Assembly: GCA_027887005.1 (NCBI GenBank)
Contig: JAPCJI010000003.1
Coordinates: forward strand, 124,001-188,000
Source: Nitrososphaerota archaeon
Lineage (GTDB): Archaea > Thermoproteota > Nitrososphaeria > Nitrososphaerales > Gagatemarchaeaceae
Length of the DNA: 64,000 nt
Direction of reading: 5' to 3'
Part shown: positions 34,542 through 43,684 of the stretch, one piece after another
Position numbering within the stretch: position 1 is the stretch's first letter
Layout: each line of letters opens with the position of its first letter
The notes under the pieces: generated by a model
Told to the model about the DNA's origin: nothing
The model's database searches: none
Seen by the model: only the letters and a program-made list of their open reading frames with translations
Program-made: the position numbers and the translations under genes

Positions 34542-35471
34542 TCAGTGAATCTGGGGTCCGAACCCTATCTGCACTTCACTCATGCCCTCCCTTATGTAGG
34601 CATGCGGGGTCGCGTCGACGTTTCTGGCCACTCCCACCTCTGCCTTGTCGTTCAGAACAATCCCGGCCATTAGTACACCCTCACTGGAGGGCAGTCCATG
34701 CAACACTTCCCGAAACTCCTTCTCGATCGCCTCCTGTGGATTCATCCCTTCCTGGACCAGGTCATGTATCCTTCGGGCTACTATGTGATGAACGATTATC
34801 TCGCCGTGACCCGTGAGCGAGACGCCACAACTCCTGCTAGCAAACGTGGAAGCATTGAGTATGGGCACGTCGCCTATCCTCCCTGGCAGCTTCATAGGAA
34901 ACCCCCCACTCGACGTGCCCGCAGCAAGTCCCCCCTGGCGATCAAGCGCTACGCACCCGACCGTATCAGCCCTGGCGAATTTGGCAATCTTTGACCAGTA
35001 CCTCGTGAGATTCGTTTGCTCCCCACGGCTCAGCTTATCGCGCAGGTCCTTCCATGTGGCTTCGCGTTCCTTTGTCAGAGGATTGTATTCGCCAAACCCG
35101 AGGGTTCGGGCGAATCTTGTCGCTCCTTCGCCCGCAAGAAGGGTGTGGTCGGTCTCTTCCATCACTTTTCTCGCAACGAGTATCGGATTTTGCACATTCC
35201 TTATGCAGGCGACAGCTCCAGAAGTCCCCTTTGAGCCGTCGACTATGATGGCATCCATTTCGACGTCTCCCGCCAGGTTCGCCCAAGAACCGGTTCCAGC
35301 ATTGAAAATCGGGTTGTCCTCCATGGCAACGATGGTTTGAGCTACAGCGTCAATGGCCTTTCCCCCTTGGTCGAGCAGGCCCCTTCCAATCAACAGGGCG
35401 TCACTGACCCCTCTGTTGAATTCTGCACTTAGCGGGTTGATAGCCCCACCGTGAACTACTATTCCGTACAT
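34542..35471 (-). CDS. Isoaspartyl peptidase / L-asparaginase (Ntn hydrolase)
   Basis: 309 residues. N-terminal YGIVVHGGA, NPIFNAGTGSWANLAGDVEMDA and the autocleavage site at Thr170 in KFARADTVGCVALD, after which the new N-terminal Thr is the nucleophile. LPGRIGDVPILNASTFAS is the substrate-loop region (the usual GAGT is NAST here). These enzymes remove isoaspartyl residues from peptides or hydrolyse asparagine. It lies 13 bases downstream of the M24 peptidase gene on the same strand, which suggests an operon for peptide turnover. Confidence 0.88.
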   Translation of the reverse strand: MYGIVVHGGAINPLSAEFNRGVSDALLIGRGLLDQGGKAIDAVAQTIVAMEDNPIFNAGTGSWANLAGDVEMDAIIVDGSKGTSGAVACIRNVQNPILVARKVMEETDHTLLAGEGATRFARTLGFGEYNPLTKEREATWKDLRDKLSRGEQTNLTRYWSKIAKFARADTVGCVALDRQGGLAAGTSSGGFPMKLPGRIGDVPILNASTFASRSCGVSLTGHGEIIVHHIVARRIHDLVQEGMNPQEAIEKEFREVLHGLPSSEGVLMAGIVLNDKAEVGVARNVDATPHAYIREGMSEVQIGFGPQIH

Positions 35472-35484
35472 AGTCTAGTCCCCT

Positions 35485-36663
35485 CTACCCGACCTCTATC
35501 AATTCACGCGGTAAGTCGGAAACGATATCGCAGCCGTCCTTTGTCACGATGGCGCTATCCTCGACATTGAAGCCTCCGAGCCCGAACTTGTGATACGGAA
35601 CCTCAAGAGATAGGGTCATCCCGGCCTGCAGTTGCGTGTCATCATTTCCTGAGAGAAACGGCCTGTCGTAGAGTTCGACCCCAACTCCATGCCCAACGTT
35701 TCCTCTCGTGTACTTGCTGTCTAGGTTCTTCTTGACATAATTGACGACGATTGCATGCAGCTCAGATGCCTTATGGCTTGGCCCACACGCGTCAATCAAC
35801 CTCTCCTCTGCCTCTTGAAGGACTCTGTAGATCTTCCGTGCTTCCGGCGGCGCCTTGCCCACGACAAGAGTCCGAGATAGGTCGGCCGTATACCCTTTGT
35901 AGACGCAACCAACGTCAATTCTTATTATGTCTCCTTTCTGAATTCTCCTGTCCGTGGGTTGGCTGTAGATGTTCGGCCCATCAGTTGGCCCCGCAGCAAT
36001 TGAGGTCTGCTGCCACATATCGCCACCATCCCTCAGGATGGCCGACTTCAGCACAAGCTGAAGTTCCCGCTCATGAATTCCCACACGAGTCTCGGCCATG
36101 ACTTTCCTTATCGCTGCGCAGAGTATCCTGTTCGCTTCCTTGAATCGTCTTAGCTCCTCCTTGCTCTTCACCATCCTCAGCAGCTCAAACATGAGAGTCT
36201 CATCACTTATTTCGATGTCCCGCAGCAGACTCCGCAATCGTTCAGAAGCATACACGGTCGCATATTTCATGTCCAAGCCTACCTTCTTTGCATTGCTCTT
36301 CCTGACTATTCTCGCAACGGCCTCCAAAGGATCTGCAGCGACATCTTTCGGGATTTGCCGACCCGGTCTTACAATATAGGTCCCTGTTGCATAGGTCCTT
36401 ACATCCTCGACCCATGAACTTTCTTGCACAAGCTCAATTGCGGCGCTCGTTACTACAAGCGTGACTTCTCCGGTCTTGCTGATTGTGGCGAAGGCAGGAG
36501 AGGAATTCTTAACACAATTCAATAGTCTGTTTGGTGAAACGGGGGAGACCGGGAGGTCCGTTACGTAGAATATGTTCTCAGGAACTGTTACCACAAGGAA
36601 GTCAAGGCCTTTCTGATCCATGGCATCGGTAAAGCGTTTCATAGAGAATTTCGGTTGAACCAC
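35485..36663 (-). CDS. M24 metallopeptidase (Xaa-Pro dipeptidase/aminopeptidase P type)
   Basis: 392 residues (in-frame ATG at 36642 is an alternative start). N-terminal creatinase-like domain (FTDAMDQKGLDFLVVTVPENIFYVTD) and C-terminal pita-bread domain. Metal ligands are visible in DIIRIDVGCVYKGYTADLSRT (two Asp), NVGHGVGVELYDRPFL (His) and LSLEVPYH plus VEDSAIV (Glu). It should cleave Xaa-Pro peptides or a related C-N bond such as in creatine. It overlaps the opposite LeuA-like long frame by 9 bases only if that frame starts at 36655. Confidence 0.87.
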   Translation of the reverse strand: MVQPKFSMKRFTDAMDQKGLDFLVVTVPENIFYVTDLPVSPVSPNRLLNCVKNSSPAFATISKTGEVTLVVTSAAIELVQESSWVEDVRTYATGTYIVRPGRQIPKDVAADPLEAVARIVRKSNAKKVGLDMKYATVYASERLRSLLRDIEISDETLMFELLRMVKSKEELRRFKEANRILCAAIRKVMAETRVGIHERELQLVLKSAILRDGGDMWQQTSIAAGPTDGPNIYSQPTDRRIQKGDIIRIDVGCVYKGYTADLSRTLVVGKAPPEARKIYRVLQEAEERLIDACGPSHKASELHAIVVNYVKKNLDSKYTRGNVGHGVGVELYDRPFLSGNDDTQLQAGMTLSLEVPYHKFGLGGFNVEDSAIVTKDGCDIVSDLPRELIEVG

Positions 36664-36737
36664 GTCGTTCGGTCGTCGTATCGCCCCAATAAGTGTTTAA
36701 CGCGGAATGATCCTTTGCAAGATTTGAAGGGACATAC

Positions 36738-36747
36738 GCTTAAAGCA
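36738..36747 (+). promoter_or_regulatory. TATA box placing the HMGL-like start at 36769
   Basis: CGCTTAAAGC lies about 27 bases before ATG 36769, which supports this ATG over the in-frame start at 36655 that would overlap the divergent M24 gene. Confidence 0.45.
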
Positions 36748-36768
36748 GTGAGTCGAGCGCGCGAACAC

Positions 36769-37989
36769 ATGACTTCGTCTTTCAGAAAAGGAGGTTACTA
36801 TGTCAGCGCCTACAACTTCGAAGACGAAGTTCGTGCAGGTCTCGGGTTCCCAAAGAAGGTTCGAATTCATGATGTTACGCTAAGGGACGGGGAACAACAG
36901 GCCGGCGTCGTCTTCAGGAGTAGAGAGAAAGTCAGGATAGCGCGGGCCTTGGCCGAAGCTGGCGTGAACAGAATCGAGGCAGGTCTACCTTCTGTTTCAA
37001 GCGATGACGCGAAGGCCGTGAAGGAAATCACACATCTCGGACTCCAATCGAAGATATTCGCTTTCTCTCGTTGCATGAAGTCTGATGTCGACAACGCATT
37101 GAGAGTCGACGTCGACGGCTTGGTGATGGAGATACCTTCCAGTGACCACCTGATAAAATACGGGTACGGTTGGACCGAAGACAAAGCGATCGACTTGGCT
37201 GTGGAAGCGACTGACTACGCTCACCGCCATGGGCTCTACGTGGCCTTCTTCACCATTGATTCAACAAGGGCAGATTTCAAGGTGTTCTGGAGGCTCATAA
37301 GTCAGGTCGCGACCAAGGGACACATGGATTCTCTTGTCGTTGCTGATACATTTGGCGTCATGAACCCCCAAGCCTACGCGCATTTTGTCAAGCGAATCAG
37401 GAAAGTCACCCAGAAACCCATTGAAATTCACGCTCACAACGACTTCGGGTTGGGGGTAGCGAACACACTGGCCGGCCTGGCGGCTGGCGCGGAGGTGGCT
37501 CATGTCACTGTAAACGGACTCGGCGAAAGAAGCGGGAACGCGTCGTTGGAGGAGCTCGCCGTCGCGCTCAAAATGCTATATGGAGTGAAGACTGACATGA
37601 AACTGGACAAGCTGCGCAGCCTGTCCAAATTGGTTGAACGACTCTCGCGCGTTAGACTCACACCCCAGAAACCAGTGGTTGGGGATCGACTCTTCGAGAC
37701 CGAGTCTGGAATCATCGCTGGATGGTGGAGGCGGTTGGAGAAGCTGGGAATGCCACTCGAAATGTTCCCATTCCTTCCTAGCGTCGTTGGGCATGACCCG
37801 GTGAGAATCGCAGTCGGAAAGAAAAGCGGGAGAGACTCCATATTCTACAGGGCGGACAAGCTCGGGTTGACCGTGGACGAGGCGAAAGTGGACAAAGTTC
37901 TGCTGGCCGTCAAAGACGAAGCGATAAGAAGGAAGAGAACACTGACCGACCAAGAATTCTCCCGAATCACGTCGAGGATGAATAGATGA
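36769..37989 (+). CDS. Homocitrate/isopropylmalate synthase family enzyme (HMGL-like)
   Basis: 406 residues from ATG 36769. TIM-barrel of the DRE-metallolyase superfamily: IHDVTLRDGEQQAGVVF (Arg-Asp of the active site), AGVNRIEAGLP, SLVVADTFGVMNP, PIEIHAHNDFGLGVANTLAG (metal-binding His-x-His-x-Asp) and VNGLGERSGNASLEE. A C-terminal helical region follows, but the full LeuA regulatory domain is missing, so it resembles homocitrate synthase or re-citrate synthase-like members. It should condense acetyl-CoA with a 2-oxo acid. An aminotransferase gene follows after 25 bases, a natural partner. Confidence 0.82.
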   Translation: MTSSFRKGGYYVSAYNFEDEVRAGLGFPKKVRIHDVTLRDGEQQAGVVFRSREKVRIARALAEAGVNRIEAGLPSVSSDDAKAVKEITHLGLQSKIFAFSRCMKSDVDNALRVDVDGLVMEIPSSDHLIKYGYGWTEDKAIDLAVEATDYAHRHGLYVAFFTIDSTRADFKVFWRLISQVATKGHMDSLVVADTFGVMNPQAYAHFVKRIRKVTQKPIEIHAHNDFGLGVANTLAGLAAGAEVAHVTVNGLGERSGNASLEELAVALKMLYGVKTDMKLDKLRSLSKLVERLSRVRLTPQKPVVGDRLFETESGIIAGWWRRLEKLGMPLEMFPFLPSVVGHDPVRIAVGKKSGRDSIFYRADKLGLTVDEAKVDKVLLAVKDEAIRRKRTLTDQEFSRITSRMNR

Positions 37990-38014
37990 AGCGACGATTA
38001 CTGGAAAAGGTGCA

Positions 38015-39187
38015 GTGAAGACGAAAGGAGCGCAAGCCAGACTCTCGACCAAGGCACGCGACCTCCCTCTTTCTGGCATACGTGTAATCTACGACAAGGC
38101 TCAGCTCATCCCTGATGTCATACACTTGGAGATAGGTGAACCAGACCTCCCAACTCCAGCGCACATCGCCAAGGCAGGGCAAGAGGCCATATCGAATGGT
38201 CTTACTCGCTATACCCCCAGCGCGGGGACTCCCGAACTGAGAGAAGCGATAGCAAGAAAGCTACGCAGTGAGAACAGCCTTGACTACGATTCCTCTGAGA
38301 TCGTAGTCACCAGCGGGGCAAATGTAGGCCTCTCCTTGGCAATGCTCGCCCTGGTCGACCCGGGTTCAGAGGTGCTGACACCCAACCCAGGATGGGCGAA
38401 CTACGAGCCTTTGATGAAACTAGTTCAAGCGACACCGACCTACTATTCCCTCAGAGAGGAAGACCAGTTCAGGCCTAGAATCGGCGAGATGACTTCGCTC
38501 GTTACCGACAGGACGCGTGCGATTCTCCTAAATTCTCCCAGCAATCCAACTGGAGGCGTCTTGGAGAAGGATGACTTGGAAGGGATTTCCGATCTGGCGA
38601 GAAAGAAGGACCTTCTCGTGATTGCCGACGAGGTCTACGAGAAATTGGTGTACGACGGGGCCGAGCACCACAGCATCGCGAAATTTGAGGGGATGAAAGA
38701 CAGAACCGTCACGATAAACGCGTTTTCGAAGACTTACCGGATGACTGGATGGAGGCTCGGCTACGCCGCAGGACCCAAGGAAGTAATTAGCGCAATGGTT
38801 AGATTGAATTCCTGCATGAATACCTGCTCGTCGTCTGTATCACAAGCGGCGGGGGTGGCGGCACTAAATGGCCCGCAGGACTGCGTAAAGGAGATGGTTG
38901 GAGAATTCGCATCCAGGAGAGACATGTTTGTAAAAGGTTTGAACCAGATTCAGGGTTTCAGATCCATGACGCCGAAAGGTGCCTTCTACGCGTTCGCCAA
39001 CGCAAGCTCTGTCGACGCGAGTTCCTTCGACCTTTGCCTCCGTCTGCTTGAGAAGGCAAAAGTTGCCACCGTTCCTGGTGTTTCGTTCGGTTCTAGAGGT
39101 GAGGGATACCTGAGATTCTCCTACGCCGCGCCTAGGCATCAGCTTAAGGAAGCGCTCGCTAGAATTGGTTCGCTGGGTTCCATCTAA
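38015..39187 (+). CDS. PLP-dependent aminotransferase class I/II
   Basis: 390 residues from GTG 38015. Fold type I aminotransferase: VIHLEIGEPDLPTPAHI, VTSGANVGLSLAMLAL, LLNSPSNPTGGVLEKDDL, VIADEVYEKLVYDG and the PLP Lys in TINAFSKTYRMTGWRLGYA. A Arg near the C-terminus (GYLRFSYAA) should bind the substrate carboxylate. It forms a likely two-gene operon with the HMGL-like enzyme and would aminate the resulting 2-oxo acid or feed it from an amino acid. Specificity cannot be read from sequence. Confidence 0.9.
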   Translation: MKTKGAQARLSTKARDLPLSGIRVIYDKAQLIPDVIHLEIGEPDLPTPAHIAKAGQEAISNGLTRYTPSAGTPELREAIARKLRSENSLDYDSSEIVVTSGANVGLSLAMLALVDPGSEVLTPNPGWANYEPLMKLVQATPTYYSLREEDQFRPRIGEMTSLVTDRTRAILLNSPSNPTGGVLEKDDLEGISDLARKKDLLVIADEVYEKLVYDGAEHHSIAKFEGMKDRTVTINAFSKTYRMTGWRLGYAAGPKEVISAMVRLNSCMNTCSSSVSQAAGVAALNGPQDCVKEMVGEFASRRDMFVKGLNQIQGFRSMTPKGAFYAFANASSVDASSFDLCLRLLEKAKVATVPGVSFGSRGEGYLRFSYAAPRHQLKEALARIGSLGSI

Positions 39188-39309
39188 GCGAGGGTGAGGC
39201 TTCACACCTTATTGCACTTCAAGAATGGATTGCTAGGTCCCCCGGCATAGAGAAAGCACGGCATCATGTCCCGCTATTTCGTTTCCTAATCCATCCGTCG
39301 TGTAGATTC

Positions 39310-40308
39310 TTATGAAACGGCGTCCATCACGGATTTCATCAGCTTCGAACTCGCCGGCCTGACAATCGGGAGTTGCACGCCAGCCTTCCTGTATTCTTCG
39401 ACTCGCTCTCTGACCTCTCGGGCCGTTCCGAATGCAGTGAGGCTGCGAATTACGTCCTCAGGGATGTCCTGGGCCAGTTTCTCCTTCCCCCCGATTCTGT
39501 ACGATTCTGACAGCTTCTGAATCAGGGCTTCGGTAACCACAGGTTCGCCCACCCTTATTCGAGGCCTGACCGCGAAGTCCACCTGGAGAGGATCGAACTT
39601 GCTCGCGAGCTCCCACCTGAGTGCGTTCTCTGCTTCCTTGGTGCCATCCGTAACACCCGACACTACCAAACCTGTAATAATGAAGTCGTTGAAGTTCCTC
39701 CCAGCCGCCTCGGCCGCCTGCTTTACTACAGCGAGTGCATTGCGGGCGTATTCGGGCGATGTGGTGGCATTAACGACTACACCGTCGCCAACTTCCCCCG
39801 CAATCCGAAGTCCGGTCCTGCTTGTCGATGCAAGGAGCAGAGGGATCTTAGATTTCGGTCTGATCGCCAAACCTTCCCCCTCTACCTCAATCGTTTCGCC
39901 CTTGAAGCTGACCGTCTCGTTCTCCCAGTACTTCTTTATCAGCGTCGCATGTTCCTTCAATACCTTCGCAGGGTTCTGCAGGGGGAGTCCGTGCTTGCGT
40001 GCATGGGAATCCGTGCAGGCGCCAACCGAGAGTATGACCCTCCCCCCGGAGATTTCGTTCAGAGACGTGAAGGTCTGAGCAATTACCAGAGGAGTCCTAA
40101 TCCTCAGTATCTGGGTGCATCCAAATCTCATCCTACTTGTCCTGACAGAAAATGCGGTCAATGACGTGATTGCGTCTCTCATTGTCATTATTGTCTCGGA
40201 GAAGAAAGTCAACTCGAAACCCCTCTCCTCTGCATCAATTACCCACTTCGACATGTCATTCACGGTGAGTTCTGGGCTGTAACCGAGACCGAGTCCGACT
40301 CTTTCCAT
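39310..40308 (-). CDS. Luciferase-like F420/flavin-dependent oxidoreductase (second)
   Basis: 332 residues from ATG 40308 (the frame extends to 40347). LLM family markers: VGLGLGYSPELTVNDMSKWV, AEERGFELTFFSET, MRFGCTQILRIRTPLVIAQ, LNEISGGRVILSVGACTDSH and KSKIPLLLASTSRTGLRIAG. More like methylenetetrahydromethanopterin-reductase-type F420 enzymes than bacterial luciferase. The start is fixed by a TATA box at 40330-40339, about 27 bases upstream. It is monocistronic; the convergent aminotransferase gene ends about 120 bases away. Confidence 0.85.
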   Translation of the reverse strand: MERVGLGLGYSPELTVNDMSKWVIDAEERGFELTFFSETIMTMRDAITSLTAFSVRTSRMRFGCTQILRIRTPLVIAQTFTSLNEISGGRVILSVGACTDSHARKHGLPLQNPAKVLKEHATLIKKYWENETVSFKGETIEVEGEGLAIRPKSKIPLLLASTSRTGLRIAGEVGDGVVVNATTSPEYARNALAVVKQAAEAAGRNFNDFIITGLVVSGVTDGTKEAENALRWELASKFDPLQVDFAVRPRIRVGEPVVTEALIQKLSESYRIGGKEKLAQDIPEDVIRSLTAFGTAREVRERVEEYRKAGVQLPIVRPASSKLMKSVMDAVS

Positions 40309-40329
40309 GTGCCGACCTCGGCCTGTCAG

Positions 40330-40339
40330 CGTATATAAG
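40330..40339 (-). promoter_or_regulatory. TATA box of the second luciferase-like gene
   Basis: On the minus strand CTTATATACG stands about 27 bases before ATG 40308, which selects that start over the 13-codon longer frame. Confidence 0.55.
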
Positions 40340-40358
40340 AAGGGCACTCCACAGTTCT

Positions 40359-40459
40359 GTCAAGACAGCGGCTCACCGACTCCTCCGTCAAGCGTCGGCC
40401 CATGGGCGAACTGTCAAGTTGACGGGCCTTAGTTCTTCCAGTCAAGCGTCGGGCCCTGA
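40359..40459. repeat. Degenerate GTCAAG direct repeats
   Basis: GTCAAG occurs at 40359, 40387, 40413 and 40441, that is at 28, 26 and 28 base intervals. Two units share the longer GTCAAGCGTCGG followed by GCCC, and a third reads GTCAAGTTGACGGGCC. The block lies between the luciferase-like gene's promoter and a decayed transposase, so it may be IS end debris or a protein-binding array. It is too short and degenerate for a CRISPR array. Confidence 0.4.
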
Positions 40460-40679
40460 GCCTCTGAATCAAGGTCATCAAGATTCGGCTCCTATGGCAT
40501 CATCGAGTCGATACCGCAGAGGAAGCATTTATCGTTTTGATGTTCGACAAGGGCATCTCTGTGAATACCTGTGAGAATGTTCCAGAATGCCGACTCTTCT
40601 TCACTTGCCTCCCATGCGTGTGCCGCCCCATTCCCCAAACTGAGAGGGACTTCGTGAAGCCCCTTCTCACAGACCCGCG

Positions 40680-40965
40680 ACACCCTCCTTGGGTCGCTCG
40701 GAATCCTGAGCTTGGGCAACTCGGCACGCGAGAGCCCCGTTTTGTATCAAGGTTATCCACTTGTTCTCACCCGCGACTTTCCAGCGGCCTCGGCTGGGAT
40801 CTTGCCTCCAAGCCCTCCGTGCGGCCTGAAGTAGTTGTGGAAGATTTGGAGGCCGCTGACAACGGGCGAATCTGCCCTCTTGAGGCCCCGCATGACCTTC
40901 TCCCTGTCCCTCCACCTCCCGTTCTGCCGCTCCATCTTGCTATTGTGAACGGGCCCCCGTGAGCC
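40680..40965 (-). pseudogene. Remnant of an IS6/IS240-like transposase (C-terminal part)
   Basis: Read leftwards from 40965 the frame gives HNSKMERQNGRWRDREKVMR, GLKRADSPVVSGLQIFHNYF and RPHGGLGGKIPAEAAG, then shifts frame to ENKWITLIQNGA. This matches the last ~75 residues of the transposase at 675-1559 (NNKMERMNG, RDREKVMRGLK, RPHQALDGKTP, KNKWLTLIQNA). The N-terminal two thirds are missing and at least one frameshift is present, so the gene is dead. The 40460-40680 stretch holds no ORF that I can support. Confidence 0.7.
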
Positions 40966-40999
40966 TGATGTCGGCGCCCACGCGTTGTGAAGCAGGGAG

Positions 41000-41719
41000 T
41001 CAGACCTTGTTTCCTTTCCTCACCGCCCTCCCTTGCAAGGAGGCCAAGTAAGCCTTGGCTTCGCTCAAGGAGATCACACTGGCATACTTCTGATTGATGT
41101 CAAAGAGGTTGACCTTGTGCGAGATTTCGAACCGGTCGAAGACGCATTCCTCAACGACGAGGGTCGGGTAGTTATAAGAAAAGGCGTCCACAACGGAGGC
41201 CCTCACGCACCCGCTCGTGGTGCAGCCCGTGACAAGCAATGTGTCTATCCCCAGAGAGACGAGCTGAGCAACCAACGGTGTTCCGAAGAAGGCGCTTGGC
41301 TTGAGTTTGGAAATTATGATGTCTCCAGGTTGGGGCTTTATTTCATTTGGAACACTCTCAACCGTATTGTAGATGCCATCGGTTGCTTCCAATACGCGTT
41401 TGTGCTTCTCAGCCCACATTCCCGCTTCTGCCTTGCTGCTTCTTACCCCCGCGGTGTATATCACCGGAACCGACCTTGACCTAGCCGCTTGCATCAGTTC
41501 CTTGATCTTGTGGACGGCCCTCCACCCGGCTTCGCCGCAACTGTTCGGGAAACGTTCGATCGATTTCAAGATTGGCTCTGGTCTGTCACCCACAAAGGCG
41601 GTTGTCACATCTATTACAAGCAAAGCGGGTCTCCTTCGGGGCCTAACCTTGCCACCGTACCCCGCCCTCCGGAATATCATCTGGTCTGAGACCTTGATGA
41701 GGTCATCCCAAACTGGCAT
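41000..41719 (-). CDS. Isochorismatase-fold cysteine hydrolase (amidase type)
   Basis: 239 residues from ATG 41719; a TATA-like TATTGTAAT about 26 bases upstream supports it over ATG 41740. The catalytic triad is Asp in ALLVIDVTTAFVGD, Lys in IIISKLKPSAFFGT and Cys in LLVTGCTTSGCVRASVVDA, with the cis-peptide position before the Cys region. Members include N-carbamoylsarcosine amidase, maleamate amidohydrolase and ureidoacrylate hydrolase (RutB). The GCTTSGCVR motif points to an amidase or carbamoyl hydrolase. It lies downstream of the molybdenum hydroxylase operon on the same strand and may act on its product. Confidence 0.85.
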   Translation of the reverse strand: MPVWDDLIKVSDQMIFRRAGYGGKVRPRRRPALLVIDVTTAFVGDRPEPILKSIERFPNSCGEAGWRAVHKIKELMQAARSRSVPVIYTAGVRSSKAEAGMWAEKHKRVLEATDGIYNTVESVPNEIKPQPGDIIISKLKPSAFFGTPLVAQLVSLGIDTLLVTGCTTSGCVRASVVDAFSYNYPTLVVEECVFDRFEISHKVNLFDINQKYASVISLSEAKAYLASLQGRAVRKGNKV

Positions 41720-41875
41720 GGCCGATAATCCGAAAGACATTATTGTAATAAGTGTTCCAGCTTTTGGTTTGAGTTTCTGTCGACTCGGTGAAACACTTCC
41801 GAGATGTGACGGTTGTAAAGAGTAACAGTGACCATAGAGTCTGCCGCCAGCTAGTTCCCCGATCCTCCCAGGAGC

Positions 41876-42313
41876 TCAGCCTTCGATAGACTTCGAAATA
41901 CAATCTACGAATTGGGAGACCATTTTGCTCATCTGTGATTTGATAATCTGGTTGACAGCCCATTCGAAGGCTCCTCGTGCCGTAATTTCCGCAGTAAGTT
42001 TCACCTTGGTCGAGGTTGGGTTCTCTTCGCTCAGCTGCAGCTTCCAAACTCCTGTCAAATCTCCATCAATACTTTGTAGGTTGATCACCAGGCTCTCAGG
42101 CTTCACCCTCTCGGCAACATGAGCTCTTGCCTCTATCCTGCGGCTTACAATCCCCACGCTTAGTTTCATTTTCCATCTGGAATCATCAGGCCCGAGTACA
42201 TCAACCGCTTCGCAACCAGGTATGCATTTTCCTAAACTTTTGAGGTCATTCAACATTTCCCAAAGTTTGTCGCGGGGGAGTCCCAGAGAGAACTCGGTAT
42301 TTGTTGTGGGCAA
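41876..42313 (-). CDS. CoxG-like SRPBCC protein
   Basis: 145 residues. It matches CoxG: EFSLGLPRDKLWEMLNDLKS, LGKCIPGCEAVDVLG, then a beta-rich lipid/START-like fold and a C-terminal amphipathic helix (QIIKSQMSKMVSQFVDCISK). CoxG anchors molybdenum hydroxylase to the membrane in carboxydotrophic bacteria. It is last in the leftward operon (large, medium, small subunits, G) and starts 13 bases after the small subunit gene, so it probably helps assemble or dock that enzyme. Confidence 0.8.
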   Translation of the reverse strand: MPTTNTEFSLGLPRDKLWEMLNDLKSLGKCIPGCEAVDVLGPDDSRWKMKLSVGIVSRRIEARAHVAERVKPESLVINLQSIDGDLTGVWKLQLSEENPTSTKVKLTAEITARGAFEWAVNQIIKSQMSKMVSQFVDCISKSIEG

Positions 42314-42326
42314 GGTTTCTTGGTTC

Positions 42327-42794
42327 TCACCTGATAGCGCTTTGCACCGCTACTTCGCGAATGCTCTTCAAGTAGGGAACGTAGCCAGTGCATCTGCACA
42401 GGACACCACACAGTGCCTCCCTGATCTCATCTTCCGTCGGGTGGGGATTCGAGTCAATGAGCGCCTTCGCCGCCATAAGTATTCCAGGGGTGCAGTAGCC
42501 ACACTGTGAAGCGGAATTCCTTACGAAAGTGTCCTGAAGTTGGTGAAGCTTGCCTTTCCTTTCGAGTCCTTCGACAGTCTCAAGCTTCCCTCCTTCCGCC
42601 TTCCAAGCGGGCGTCATGCAGGAGTAGACAATCAACCCATTGAGAATTACGGAGCACATGCCACACCCACCAGAATCGCATCCCCGCTTTGTTCCCGTCA
42701 TTCCGAGTGTCTCCCTAAGCATGTCCGCAAGAGATGTTGAGACTGATACTTCGACCTCCTGTAATGCTCCGTTGATCTCCAAATTCATCTTCAA
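42327..42794 (-). CDS. Molybdenum hydroxylase small subunit, two [2Fe-2S] clusters
   Basis: 155 residues, the normal size. The N-terminal plant-type ferredoxin domain has GCDSGGCGMCSVILNG and a later Cys (YSCMTP); the C-terminal four-helix domain has QCGYCTPG and LCRCTGY. All eight cluster Cys are visible. It passes electrons from the molybdenum subunit to the FAD subunit. It overlaps the FAD-subunit gene by 4 bases. Confidence 0.93.
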   Translation of the reverse strand: MKMNLEINGALQEVEVSVSTSLADMLRETLGMTGTKRGCDSGGCGMCSVILNGLIVYSCMTPAWKAEGGKLETVEGLERKGKLHQLQDTFVRNSASQCGYCTPGILMAAKALIDSNPHPTEDEIREALCGVLCRCTGYVPYLKSIREVAVQSAIR

Positions 42795-43684
42795 CTTTCT
42801 GCACTCCCCCCCGCTCTGCTGACTGCCGATAGCAGCGCATCCCTTACGAGAACAGGGATGACCCGCTTCTTGTAGTCACTGGAGGCGTGAATAGAGGCCG
42901 TTGGCTCCATGGTTGCCGCCTCCTTTGCTGCCCTCAATATGACGTCCTTTGAAACAACTTTCCCTTCGAGAGCTCCTTCGGCCATCTCCATGCGGACTGG
43001 CTTGTTGGCCACGGCGCCGAGGGCAATACGAGTTTCTTCAATTCTCTTTTTCGACGAATCAAGCACCACTCTGGCTGCTGCATTTACAACCGCGAAATCG
43101 GACGATGTCCTTCCCAGCTTGACAAACGCAGTTCCTGTGTTCAAGTTTCCCTCAACCCGTGCCTCGGTAAGAATCTCTTCGGGAGAAACTGCCGTCATGA
43201 AATAATCAAGAAAGAACTCTTCGACGTTAAGTTCTCTCTCTCCCTCTGTGGTGGCAATCCTGAGCCGTGCTCCTAGTGCGAGCATCGTTGTCGGCATGTC
43301 ATAAAATGGTATCCCACTGCAAAGCGCGCCTCCCAAGGTGCCCATGTTTCTCACCTGAGGCGGGGTGAGCTTCTTTGCTGTCTCCTTGATGGCAAAGTAC
43401 TCCGGTCTTTCGAGCACTGGTGACCTCGCCATTTCCGCGAATGTGGTTGCGGCACCTATGCTGATCCCATTTTCTCGTTCCTTGACGTAACTCAGGCCGG
43501 CATGAGTGATATCTATCAGACAATCAATGTCGACCAGCGCGCCCTGCGCGACGAGCTCGTAGATCGTTGTATTCCCTGCGACGAGTCTGGCCGAAGTTCC
43601 GTATTCCCTGAGCAGCTTCACTGCCTCGTCAACGTCCTTAGGCCTCAACAGTGTCGTTGGACCGTAACTAGGCATGTGTCTCAA
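42791..43684 (-). CDS. Molybdenum hydroxylase FAD-binding medium subunit
   Basis: 297 residues of the CoxM/XdhB family. FAD-binding motifs: LVAGNTTIYE (the usual AGGTDL-type loop, diverged), ISIGAATTFAEMARSPVL and NMGTLGGALCSGIPFYDMP (the TLGGN motif reads TLGGA). The C-terminal CODH domain follows. It overlaps the large-subunit gene by 17 bases. It accepts electrons from the small subunit and hands them to an external carrier. The diverged first loop is worth noting but not clearly disabling. Confidence 0.9.
   Translation of the reverse strand: MRHMPSYGPTTLLRPKDVDEAVKLLREYGTSARLVAGNTTIYELVAQGALVDIDCLIDITHAGLSYVKERENGISIGAATTFAEMARSPVLERPEYFAIKETAKKLTPPQVRNMGTLGGALCSGIPFYDMPTTMLALGARLRIATTEGERELNVEEFFLDYFMTAVSPEEILTEARVEGNLNTGTAFVKLGRTSSDFAVVNAAARVVLDSSKKRIEETRIALGAVANKPVRMEMAEGALEGKVVSKDVILRAAKEAATMEPTASIHASSDYKKRVIPVLVRDALLSAVSRAGGSAES

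Noticed and set aside
34343-34816. 157-codon plus-strand ORF after the ParB-like gene
   Set aside because: It runs antisense into the isoaspartyl peptidase gene and begins within the hairpin region; no protein pattern.
40359-40459. CRISPR-like repeats
   Set aside because: Only six bases are constant, spacing is 26-28 bases and no cas gene is nearby.
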